Source: Pseudomonas sp. SCA2728.1_7
GTDB taxonomy: Bacteria > Pseudomonadota > Gammaproteobacteria > Pseudomonadales > Pseudomonadaceae
Length of the DNA stretch: 64,000 nt
Assembly: GCF_018138145.1 (NCBI RefSeq)
Contig: NZ_CP073104.1
Location: forward strand, 6,105,001 to 6,169,000
Direction of reading: 5' to 3'
In this document: positions 27,172 to 36,800 of the stretch, one piece after another
How positions within the stretch are numbered: the stretch's first letter is position 1
Layout: each line of letters begins with the position of its first letter
Notes under the pieces: generated by a model
Databases searched by the model: none
What the model was told of the DNA's origin: nothing
The model's input: only the letters and a program-made list of their open reading frames with translations
Made by a program: the position numbers and the translations under genes

Positions 27172-27795
27172 GTGGACGAGCAAAAAGCCCTGAGGGTCAT
27201 GCGCGATTTGGTTGATGAAGGCCAATTGACCGACCCCGACAGCGCCCGCGGCAAATTGCTGCAAGTGGCGGCTCACCTGTTTCGCAACAAAGGCTACGAA
27301 CGCACTACGGTGCGCGATTTGGCCGGTGCTGTCGGCATCCAGTCAGGCAGCATTTTTCATCACTTCAAAAGCAAGGATGAAATCCTCCGCGCGGTGATGG
27401 AAGAAACCATCCGTTACAACACCGCGTTGATGCGTGCGGCGCTCGCCGACGCGACGAATGTACGCGAACGGGTGCTGGCGCTGATCCGCTGCGAACTGCA
27501 GTCGATCATGGGCGGCAGCGGTGAAGCCATGGCGGTGTTGGTTTATGAGTGGCGCTCGCTGTCCGAAGACGGTCAGGCCAAAGTGCTGGCGCTGCGTGAT
27601 GTCTACGAGGACATCTGGCTGCAAGTGCTGGGTGAAGCCAAGGACGCTGGATTTATCCGTGGCGATGTATTTATTACCCGACGTTTCCTCACTGGTGCAC
27701 TGTCGTGGACGACCACCTGGTTCCGTGCCGGCGGCAGTTTGAGCCTCGATCAGTTGGCCGATGAGGCATTGATTCTGGTCCTCGAAGCGCGTTGA
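27172..27795 (+). CDS. atuR: TetR-family repressor AtuR
   Basis: 207 residues from GTG 27172, with AGGAGA 6 nt upstream. The helix-turn-helix is at about 35-65 (FRNKGYERTTVRDLAGAVGIQSGSIFHHFKSK), the classical TetR DNA-binding domain; the rest is the helical ligand domain. It is divergent from atuA and should repress the atu operon until a terpenoid acyl-CoA or acid is present. Binding to the two operators is inferred from the known system in P. aeruginosa. Confidence 0.88.
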   Translation: MDEQKALRVMRDLVDEGQLTDPDSARGKLLQVAAHLFRNKGYERTTVRDLAGAVGIQSGSIFHHFKSKDEILRAVMEETIRYNTALMRAALADATNVRERVLALIRCELQSIMGGSGEAMAVLVYEWRSLSEDGQAKVLALRDVYEDIWLQVLGEAKDAGFIRGDVFITRRFLTGALSWTTTWFRAGGSLSLDQLADEALILVLEAR

Positions 27796-27887
27796 AGCAC
27801 TTTCTATCCAGCCGGGAAACTGGCTAACTGGGCGAAACCGCCTAGCTTGAATGCATTGATCGGTATTTTTTCGGGGAGTGGGGTGTT

Positions 27888-28685
27888 TTGAAGTCTTTGC
27901 CAATTCGGACGGCCGCGGGGTTGATGCTCGCAGCGCTGGCTGCATTCTGGGTATTGCCCGCTCAGGCAGCGCAATTGGTTCGGGTCGGCGCGGCGCATTT
28001 TCCGCCTTACACCATTCGCCCGGAAAACGGCGCTGACACAGGCCTCCTGCCGCAGTTGGTCGAGGCCCTCAATCGTCTGCAAAGCGACTATCAGTTCGTC
28101 CTTGTGCCGACCTCGATTCCGCGGCGCTTCGGGGATTTCAAGCAGGGTCGGATCGACATGGCGATTTTCGAGAATCCCGACTGGGGCTGGAAGGAGATTC
28201 CCCACGCGGATGTCGACATGGGCCTTGAGGACGCGGAGATTTTCGTCGCGCAACGCGAAGACGGCCGTCAGCAGAACTATTTCGCCGACCTCACCGGCAA
28301 GCGTCTGGCGCTGTTCAGCGGTTACCACTACGAGTTCGCCAACTTCAACGCCGACCCAAAATTCCTCGCGCAGAATTTCAACGCCACGCTGACCTATTCC
28401 CACGACAGCAATCTGCTGATGGTCCTGCGTTCGCGGGCGGATATCGCCCTGGTGACGCGTTCCTATCTGTTCGATTACCTGCTGCGTAACGAGAAGGTGC
28501 GCGATGAATTGCTGGTGTCGCAGCGCATTGATCAGGTCTATCACCATTACGCCATTCTTCGCCCGACGGCGCCGATTACCGGTGCTGCGTTTGGCAAGTT
28601 GCTGCAAGGCCTGCGCGATAACGGCGAAATGCTGAAAATCTTTGATCCGTACAAGATTGCCGTAGTGCCGGTGCCTCATCACTGA
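27888..28685 (+). CDS. Periplasmic solute-binding protein (SBP family 3-like)
   Basis: 265 residues from TTG 27888 with GGGGAG upstream. A signal peptide ends near AQAAQL. The mature part is an amino-acid-type binding fold: VRVGAAHFPPYTIRP, DFKQGRIDMAIF, DLTGKRLALFSGYHYEF and MVLRSRADIALVTRSYL. No permease or ATPase gene adjoins, so it may serve another transporter or act as a sensor subunit. The ligand cannot be read. Confidence 0.8.
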   Translation: MKSLPIRTAAGLMLAALAAFWVLPAQAAQLVRVGAAHFPPYTIRPENGADTGLLPQLVEALNRLQSDYQFVLVPTSIPRRFGDFKQGRIDMAIFENPDWGWKEIPHADVDMGLEDAEIFVAQREDGRQQNYFADLTGKRLALFSGYHYEFANFNADPKFLAQNFNATLTYSHDSNLLMVLRSRADIALVTRSYLFDYLLRNEKVRDELLVSQRIDQVYHHYAILRPTAPITGAAFGKLLQGLRDNGEMLKIFDPYKIAVVPVPHH

Positions 28686-28708
28686 GGCACCGATTTCCCG
28701 ATAAAGCC

Positions 28709-28732
28709 TAAATTTTCCTTCCCGGATCACGT
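28709..28732 (+). promoter_or_regulatory. PvdS-dependent iron-starvation box before the acetyltransferase gene
   Basis: TAAAT - 16 bases - CGT, an exact match to the PvdS promoter consensus, 40 bases upstream of the ATG. Confidence 0.85.
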
Positions 28733-28772
28733 CACATCGTTGAACTGTCGACGATTATCGTGAGCCCGACCC

Positions 28773-29786
28773 ATGTCCAATCTGAATGACCTGACTGCCC
28801 TGGCCTTGCCTTCGGGCAGTCAACTGATCGCTGATGCAACCGAAAGCCGTCTGAGCCTGAGCCTGGACGGGCAACCGCTGATCCGCTTGCGCCTTGATCG
28901 GGAGGCCAAGGGGCCGATCCAGATCGATGAGCGCTTCGCTTTGCCGCCCGGGCAGGCGCTGTGGGCGGCCTGTTACTGGTTGTTCGCGCGGGATCCGGCG
29001 TGCCAGCAGTTGACCTGGCAACTGGATCAGCCGCCGACCGAAGCGTTGCTCAGTGGCTTGCTGGTGAGCACCGAAGTGGCTGGCGAATATCGCTGCGAGC
29101 GCACGCTGTTCTGGCAGTTGCCACAACCGTGGCTCGGCACTTCGCTGGCAGGCAGCTATCCGCAGCAAATGGTCATCAGCCAGGGCAAGCGTCATCCGCT
29201 GCGCCCGGTGAAGCCGCGGGGCGAAGTGTATCGGCGTTTCGATGCGCGCCTTGGTGCGTGGATTTCCTTGCGTACGGTCGAGATCGAAGAAGATTTGCCG
29301 CGTTTCAACCGCTGGCAGAACAGCCCGCGCGTCGCCAGTTTCTGGCAGGAAGAGGGCAGCATCGAGAAGCATCGCGAATACCTGAGCAAGCTCGATGCTG
29401 ACCCGCATACGCTGACGCTGATTGGCTGTTTCGATGATCAGCCGTTTGCCTATTTCGAAGCCTATTGGGCCAAGGAAGATCGCATCGCGCCGTTCTACGA
29501 TGCCGACAATTACGATCGCGGCATTCACATGCTGGTCGGCGAAGAAGATCACCGCGGCCCGCACAAAGTGGCGAGCTGGTTATCGGCGCTGGTGCATTAC
29601 CTGTTTCTGGATGATCCGCGCACGCAGCGTGTGGTCGCTGAGCCTCGGGCCGACAACGCGAAGATGATCGGCCATATGCAGAATCAGTGCTTTCACTGTG
29701 AGAAAGAGTTCGACTTCCCGCACAAGCGCGCGGCGCTGATGATGCTGGGGCGTGAGCGGTTTTTTGATCGGTGCAAGCTGGCGTGA
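28773..29786 (+). CDS. Siderophore-type GNAT acetyltransferase, PvdYII-like hydroxyornithine acetylase
   Basis: 337 residues. The C-terminal half is an IucB/AlcB-type acetyltransferase: RWQNSPRVASFW, GCFDDQPFAYFEAYWAKEDRI, the acetyl-CoA region MLVGEEDHRGPHKV and VVAEPRADNAKMI. The N-terminal half is the variable substrate domain. It should acetylate N5-hydroxyornithine, the hydroxamate unit of many P. fluorescens pyoverdines, replacing the PvdF formyltransferase of P. aeruginosa. The exact iron-starvation box and neighbouring pvdS support this. Acetylated substrate not proven. Confidence 0.8.
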   Translation: MSNLNDLTALALPSGSQLIADATESRLSLSLDGQPLIRLRLDREAKGPIQIDERFALPPGQALWAACYWLFARDPACQQLTWQLDQPPTEALLSGLLVSTEVAGEYRCERTLFWQLPQPWLGTSLAGSYPQQMVISQGKRHPLRPVKPRGEVYRRFDARLGAWISLRTVEIEEDLPRFNRWQNSPRVASFWQEEGSIEKHREYLSKLDADPHTLTLIGCFDDQPFAYFEAYWAKEDRIAPFYDADNYDRGIHMLVGEEDHRGPHKVASWLSALVHYLFLDDPRTQRVVAEPRADNAKMIGHMQNQCFHCEKEFDFPHKRAALMMLGRERFFDRCKLA

Positions 29787-29824
29787 TGATCTGGCTTCAG
29801 GATTTATGTGATCTTGAGGCCGCC

Positions 29825-29899
29825 TTCGCGAGCAGGCTCGCTCCCACATGGGTTTTGTGGCACTCACAAATTCCATGTGGGAGCGAGCCTGCTCGCGAA
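29825..29899. repeat. REPIN, GTGGGAGCGAG type, tail-to-tail
   Basis: Two outward cores (GTGGGAGCGAGCCTGCTCGC) with the arms extended by CATGTGG/CCACATG, forming a long hairpin between the convergent acetyltransferase gene and pvdS. Possible mRNA-end structure for both. Confidence 0.92.
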
Positions 29900-29922
29900 T
29901 GGCTTGACGCAAAATCTGAATC

Positions 29923-30477
29923 TTAGCGACGACCGGCAATCACCGCATCCCGACGACTGCCCGAGACCTTGCGGCAGTGCACCAGTGCATCACGAATCAT
30001 GAAGTTGACCAGGGTTGGCGATACGCCGAGTTCTTTGGCGATGTCCTTTTGCGGCACGCCGTGCAGGCGGTACATTTCGAACGCATAGCGAGTGCGGCTA
30101 GGCAGCTCGGTCAGTGCATCGGCGATGTTTTCCAGGGTCGAGAAATTGATGTGCGAGGTTTCCGGCGAAGCACCCTGAATGACCACGTTCAGCCCTTCCT
30201 CTTCAGGGCCGGAGTACTTCTGTTCCAGCGCCTGTTTGCGGTAGTGATCGATGGCGAGGTTGCGCACGATCTGGAACAGATAGCTCAGTTGAGCCTTGAT
30301 CGACGACGTGATCGGTGGCGCCGACTGCAATCGGAAAAACGCATCCTGCACCACGTCTTCGGCACGTGAGCGGCAGCCGGTAATACGGGCTGCAATCTTG
30401 ACCAGAATCAGTCGATTGTCGACGAATGCCTGAAGTAGCGGTGAATCGCACCTGCTTGTGGATACTTGTTCCGTCAT
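29923..30477 (-). CDS. pvdS: Pyoverdine ECF sigma factor PvdS
   Basis: 184 residues from ATG 30477, with AAGGTG 6 nt upstream; the in-frame GTG at 30486 is rejected. Sigma region 2 (AEDVVQDAFFRLQ, YLFQIVRNLAIDHYRK) and region 4 (ELPSRTRYAFEMYRLHGVPQKDIAKELGV) are intact. The protein follows the P. aeruginosa sequence very closely. It directs RNA polymerase to iron-starvation boxes of pyoverdine genes and is itself under Fur; a Fur-like site lies upstream. An anti-sigma factor (FpvR type) gene is not in the window. Confidence 0.95.
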   Translation of the reverse strand: MTEQVSTSRCDSPLLQAFVDNRLILVKIAARITGCRSRAEDVVQDAFFRLQSAPPITSSIKAQLSYLFQIVRNLAIDHYRKQALEQKYSGPEEEGLNVVIQGASPETSHINFSTLENIADALTELPSRTRYAFEMYRLHGVPQKDIAKELGVSPTLVNFMIRDALVHCRKVSGSRRDAVIAGRR

Positions 30478-30563
30478 GGAAATCACCTTGCTGCCAAATA
30501 GGTTAGTGGGACGCCTGGGGGGACGGGGCCGTCCTACACATCGAGCGACAAATTATGTTGAAT

Positions 30564-30582
30564 GATAATGATTGTCAATTGA
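30564..30582 (-). promoter_or_regulatory. Fur-box-like site upstream of pvdS
   Basis: GATAATGATTGTCAATTGA matches the 19-bp Fur consensus at about 13 positions, the first nine exactly. It lies 87 bases upstream of the pvdS ATG, consistent with iron repression of pvdS. Confidence 0.75.
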
Positions 30583-30671
30583 GAAAGAGAACTAATGATC
30601 CACAACGGTGCATTCTGAGACCTGCGACACGCCGCCACACCCCAGCCCCATTGGCTATCCAGCCTGCCGAC

Positions 30672-30695
30672 TAATTATTTCAAGACGTCATCCGT
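30672..30695 (+). promoter_or_regulatory. PvdS-dependent iron-starvation box of pvdL
   Basis: TAATT - 16 bases - CGT, one mismatch to TAAAT-N16-CGT, about 155 bases upstream of pvdL and reading toward it. Confidence 0.7.
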
Positions 30696-30848
30696 TCTCA
30701 TTGGTGAATGGTTCCGGGTACACATCCCCGGCCAGACAGCATTCCGATGCCTTGCGCGGTCGGCACAGACCGCGCCCTGCATGCCCTTCGAGGGGTGTGA
30801 CGCAGCAACCCGATTCCATTAGCAAGCCGAATTCAGGCAGGAAACCTC

Positions 30849-33800
30849 ATGACCGACGCGTTCGAACTCCCCAGCACCCTGGTCCAAGCCCTCCAGCGCC
30901 GCGCGGCTCTGACGCCGGATCGACTGGCTTTGCGTTTTCTTGCCGAAAGCGAAGAGCAGGCTGTGGTACTGAGTTATCGCGAACTGGATCAGCGCGCGCG
31001 TACGATTGCTGCCGCGTTGCAGGCTGAGGCTGAATTCGGTGATCGCGCGGTGCTGCTGTTCCCGAGCGGCCCGGACTATGTCGCGGCGTTCTTTGGCTGC
31101 CTGTACGCCGGCGTCATCGCGGTGCCAGCCTATCCGCCGGAATCCGCGCGTCGTCACCATCAGGAGCGTTTGCTGTCGATCATTGCCGACGCCGAACCGC
31201 GTCTGCTGCTGACCAGTGCCGACCTGCGCGACGCGTTGCAGCAGATCGAAGGCGCGCCGCTGCTGTTGTGCGTCGATACCCTCGACCGTACGCTCGCCGA
31301 ACGATGGGTTGAACCGGTCCTGCCGCAAGACCACATCGCGTTCCTGCAATACACCTCCGGCTCTACCGCACTGCCCAAAGGCGTGCAGGTCAGCCACGGC
31401 AATCTGGTCGCCAATGAACTGCTGATCCGTCACGGTTTCGGCATCGATGTAAATCCGGATGATGTGATCGTCAGTTGGCTACCGCTGTATCACGACATGG
31501 GTTTGATCGGTGGTCTGCTGCAGCCGATTTTCAGCGGCGTGCCGTGCATTCTCATGTCACCGGCCTACTTCCTCGGCCGGCCGTTGCGTTGGCTGGAAGC
31601 GATCAGCGAATACGGCGGCACCATCAGCGGCGGGCCGGATTTTGCCTATCGCCTGTGCAGCGAACGAGTGAGTGAGTCGGCCCTCGAACGTCTCGATCTG
31701 AGCCGTTGGCGCGTGGCGTATTCCGGTTCCGAACCGATCCGTCTCGACACCCTCGAACGCTTCGCCGAGAAGTTCACCGCGTGCGGTTTCAGCGCAGACA
31801 ATTTCATGGCCTCGTACGGTCTGGCCGAAGCCACATTGTTCGTCGCCGGCACCCCGCGCGGCACCGGCATCCCGGCACTGCGTGTGGACGATCAGGCGCT
31901 GGCGCAAAACCGCGCCGAGCCGGGCGAGGGCAGTCCGATCATGAGTTGCGGCATCAGCCAGCCGGAACACGCTGTGCTGATCGTCGAGCCGAGCAGTCTC
32001 GACGAACTCGCCGATAACGCGGTGGGCGAAGTCTGGGCCGCCGGCCCGAGTATCGCTCTCGGCTACTGGCGCAACCCCGAAGCCAGCGCCAAGACCTTCG
32101 TCCAGCACGCCGGTCGTACCTGGTTGCGCACCGGTGATCTGGGCTTTATCCGCGACGGTGAACTGTTCATCACGGGTCGCCTGAAAGACATGCTGATCGT
32201 GCGCGGTCACAACCTCTATCCGCAGGACATCGAGAAGACCGTTGAGAACGAAGTGGAAGTGGTGCGCAAGGGCCGCGTCGCTGCATTCGCCGTCAGCCAG
32301 AATGGCGAAGAGGGCATCGGCATCGCCGCGGAAATCAGCCGCAGCGTGCAGAAAATCCTGCCACCGGAAGCGTTGATCAAAGCCATTCGCCAAGCGGTGG
32401 CCGAGGCTTATCAGGAAGCGCCGAGCGTGGTGGTGCTGCTCAATCCCGGCGCGCTACCGAAAACCTCCAGCGGCAAACTGCAGCGTTCGGCGTGTCGCAA
32501 TCGTCTGGCCGATGGCAGCCTCGACAGCTACGCAGTATTCCCGTCGACGGCATCCGAAAGCCAAGAATCGACCACCAGCGCCTCCGAACTCGAAGCGTTG
32601 ATCGGCAACATCTGGGCCGAACAACTCAACGTCAAACAGGTCAGCGCCGACGATCACTTCTTCCTGCTCGGCGGCAACTCGATCGCCGCCACACAAGTCA
32701 TCGCCCGGGTTCGCGAAGAACTCGCGCTTGAGCTGAGCCTGCGCCTGCTGTTCGAAGCACCGACCCTGTGCGCATTTGCGGCTGCAGTAGCGCAACAGCA
32801 ACAGGACGGCGGCAGCGCCCAAGGTGCAATCACCGCTTTGTCGCGCAGCGAGCCAATGCCGCAATCGCTGGCGCAAAACCGTTTGTGGATCACCTGGCAA
32901 CTCGACCCGCAGAGCAGCGCCTACAACATTCCTGGTGCCCTGCGTCTGCGCGGCGAGCTCGACGAAGACGCGTTGCGCATCAGCTTCCAGCAATTGATCG
33001 AGCGCCACGAATCCCTGCGCACACGTTTCTTCGAGCGGGACGGCGTGGCCCTGCAACAAGTCGCTGCCGCCGCCGAACTCAACCTGCAACTGATCGACAT
33101 CAGCGACTTGCCGGCGGCTGAGCGTGAAGCCCGTGCGCAACAAATCCGCGAAGACGAAGCACGCACTCAGTTCGACCTGGAGAAAGGTCCGTTGCTGTGG
33201 GTGACGCTGGTGCGTCTCGACGACGAAGATCACCAGTTGCTGGTGACGCTGCACCACATCATCGCTGACGGCTGGTCGCTGAACATATTGATCGACGAGT
33301 TCTCGCGCCTGTACGCCGCCGCCTCGCAAGGCGCGACGGCCAACCTCGCGTCACTGCCAACCCAGTACGCCGACTACGGCAGCTGGCAGCGCCAATGGCT
33401 GGCGCAAGGTGAAGGCGAGCGGCAACTGGCGTACTGGAAAGCGCAGTTGGGTGACGAGCATCCAGCGCTGGAATTGGCCACCGATTACCCACGGTCCGCT
33501 AAGCAAACTCATAGCGCAGCACGCCATACCGTGCGTCTGGCCGGCAGCCTCAGCGATGCGATCCGCCACACGGCGCAGGCTCACCAATCGACACCGTTCA
33601 TGCTGTTACTTTCGGCATTGCAGAGCCTGCTGCATCGCTACAGCGGTCAGCGCGACATTCGCATCGGCGTACCCAACGCCAACCGTCTGCGCCTGGAAAC
33701 CCAGGGCCTGATCGGCTTCTTCATCAACACTCAAGTGCTGCGTGCGCAAATCGATTCGCGCCTGTCGTTTGTCGAGTTGCTGGCCCAGACCCGTCAAGCC

Positions 33801-36800
33801 GCGCTCGGTGCGCAGGCGAATCAGGATCTGCCCTTTGAACAGCTGCTCGAAGCCTTTCCGCAGGCCCGCGAACAAGGCTTGTTCCAGGTCATGTTCAACC
33901 ACCAGCAGCGTGATCTGAGTGCGCTCAAACGTCTGCCGGGACTGCTCGCCGAAGAACTGCCGTGGCACAGCCGCGAAGCCAAGTTCGACCTGCAATTGCA
34001 CAGCGAGGAAGACCGCAACGGTCGCCTGACTTTGTCCTTCGACTACGCCAGCGAATTGTTTGACGCCGCGACCATCGAACGTCTGGCCGAGCACTTCAGC
34101 AACCTGTTGCGCGAAGTCTGCGAACGCCCGGAGCAAGCCATCGGCGACCTGCAATTGCTGAACACCAGCGAGCACGCTCAGCAAAAAAACTGGAGCGTCG
34201 CACCGTGCACCCCGGCGCAACAGTGGTTGCCGGAACTGCTCAACGAACAGGCGCGTCTGACCCCGGAGCGCACCGCGCTGGTGTGGGACGGTGGCAGCCT
34301 CGACTTCGCTGAACTGCACGCGCAATCCAACCGTCTCGCGCACTATCTGCGCGACAAAGGCGTCGGCCCGGACGTTTGCGTGGCCATTGCCGCCGAGCGT
34401 TCGCCGCAACTGCTGATCGGCCTGCTGGCGATCATCAAGGCCGGCGGCGCCTATGTACCGCTGGACCCGGATTACCCGGCCGATCGACTGGCCTACATGC
34501 TCAGCGACAGCGGCGTCGAATTGCTCCTGACCCAGACCGAATTGCTCGAGCGTTTGCCGGCCAGCGATGGCGTCAGCGTGATCGCCATGGACGCGCTGCA
34601 CCTGGAAAACTGGCCGAGCCAGGCACCTGGTCTGCACTTGCACGGCGACAACCTCGCCTATGTGATTTACACCTCGGGCTCCACCGGCCAACCGAAAGGC
34701 GTCGGCAACACTCACGTCGCGCTGGCCGAACGTCTGCAATGGATGCAGAACGCTTACGCGCTCAACGAAACCGATGTGCTGATGCAAAAGGCGCCGATCA
34801 GTTTCGACGTGTCGGTGTGGGAATGCTTCTGGCCGCTGATCACCGGCGCACGCCTGCTGATTGCAGGTCCCGGTGAACACCGCGATCCGCATCGCATCGC
34901 CCAACTGGTTCAAGAACATGGCGTGACCACGTTGCACTTTGTGCCGCCGCTGCTTTCGCTGTTCATTGACGAACCGCTGAGCGCCGAATGCACCAGCCTG
35001 CGCCGGGTCTTCTCCGGCGGTGAAGCGTTGCCGGCCGAACTGCGTAACCGCGTGCTGGCGCAACTGCCGGCGGTGCAATTGCACAACCGTTACGGCCCGA
35101 CTGAAACCGCAATCAACGTCACCCATTGGCACTGCACCTCTGCCGATGGCGAACGTTCGCCGATCGGCCGTCCGCTGGGCAACGTGATTTGCCGCGTGCT
35201 CGACGCCGATCTCAATCCAGTGCCGGCCGGTGTGCCGGGTGAGCTGTGCATCAGCGGTATCGGTCTGGCTCGCGGCTACCTCGGCCGTCCATCGTTGACC
35301 GCAGAGCGTTTTGTCGTCGATCCGCTGGGCGAGCAGGGCGCACGTTTGTACCGCACCGGCGACCGTGCGCGCTGGACCGCCGATGGCGTGATCGAATACC
35401 TCGGCCGTCTCGATCAGCAGGTCAAACTGCGTGGCTTCCGCGTTGAACCGGAAGAAATCGAAGCGCGTCTGCTCGCCCAGGATGGCGTCGCCCAAGCCGT
35501 GGTGCTGGTGCGCGAAACCGCTGCCGGCGCGCAATTGATCGGCTACTACACCGCATCCGATGCCAGCGAAGTTGCAGACGAACAAATCACGCGCCTGAAA
35601 ACCGCGCTGGCCGCCGAGCTGCCGGAATACATGGTCCCGGCGCAACTGATGCGTCTGGACGCAATGCCCCTGAGCCCGAGCGGCAAACTCGACCGCCGCG
35701 CCTTGCCCGAGCCGCAATGGCAAGTGCGTGAGCACGTCGAGCCGGTCACCGAACTGGAACAACAGATCGCCGCGATCTGGCGTGAAGTGCTCGGTCTGGC
35801 GCAAGTCGGCCTGCGCGACGACTTCTTCGCCCTCGGCGGTCATTCGCTGCTGGCCACGCAAATCATCTCGCGCACCCGTCAGGCCTGTGACGTCGAACTG
35901 CCGTTGCGCGCCTTGTTCGAGCACAGCGAACTCGGTGATTTCGCCGAACAGATCCGCCTGATCCAGGCCAGCGGCCGCACCAACAAACAGCCACCGATCG
36001 ACAAGGTTGATCGCAGCAAACCGGTGCCGCTGTCGTACTCGCAACAGCGCATGTGGTTCCTCTGGCAGATGGAGCCGGACAGCCCGGCGTACAACGTCGG
36101 CGGCATGGCGCGTCTGCGTGGCGTATTGCACGTCGAGCGTTTCGAGGCCGCGTTGCAAGCGCTGATTCTGCGTCACGAAACCCTGCGCACCACCTTTCCG
36201 AGCGTCGACGGCGTCGCCCGTCAACAGGTGCATGCCGAGACGGGCGTGCGCATGGGTTGGAAGGATTTCTCCAAGTTCGCCGCTGATGTGCGTGAACAAA
36301 AGGTTCAGCAACTGGCCGACGAAGAAGCGCATCTGCCGTTCGATCTGGAAACCGGTCCGCTGCTGCGCGCCTGCCTGGTGAAGACCGCCGAGCACGAGCA
36401 TTACTTCGTCCTGACCCTGCACCACATCGTCACCGAAGGCTGGGCGATGGACATCTTCGCCCGGGAACTCAGTGCGCTGTACGAAGCGTTTGTTGACGAT
36501 CGTGATTCGCCGCTTGAGCCGCTGCCGGTGCAGTACCTCGACTACAGCGTTTGGCAGCGCAACTGGCTGGAGTCCGGCGAGCGTCAGCGTCAACTCGACT
36601 ACTGGACCGCACAGCTCGGCCGTGAACATCCACTGCTGGAATTGCCGGGCGACCGTCCGCGCCCGCCGGTGCAAAGCCATCAGGGCGAACTGTTCCGTTT
36701 CGACCTGAGCGACGATCTCGCCGCGCGGGTTCGTGCGTTCAATGCGCAACACGGTCTGACCCTGTTCATGACCATGACTGCCGCGCTCGCGACGCTGCTT

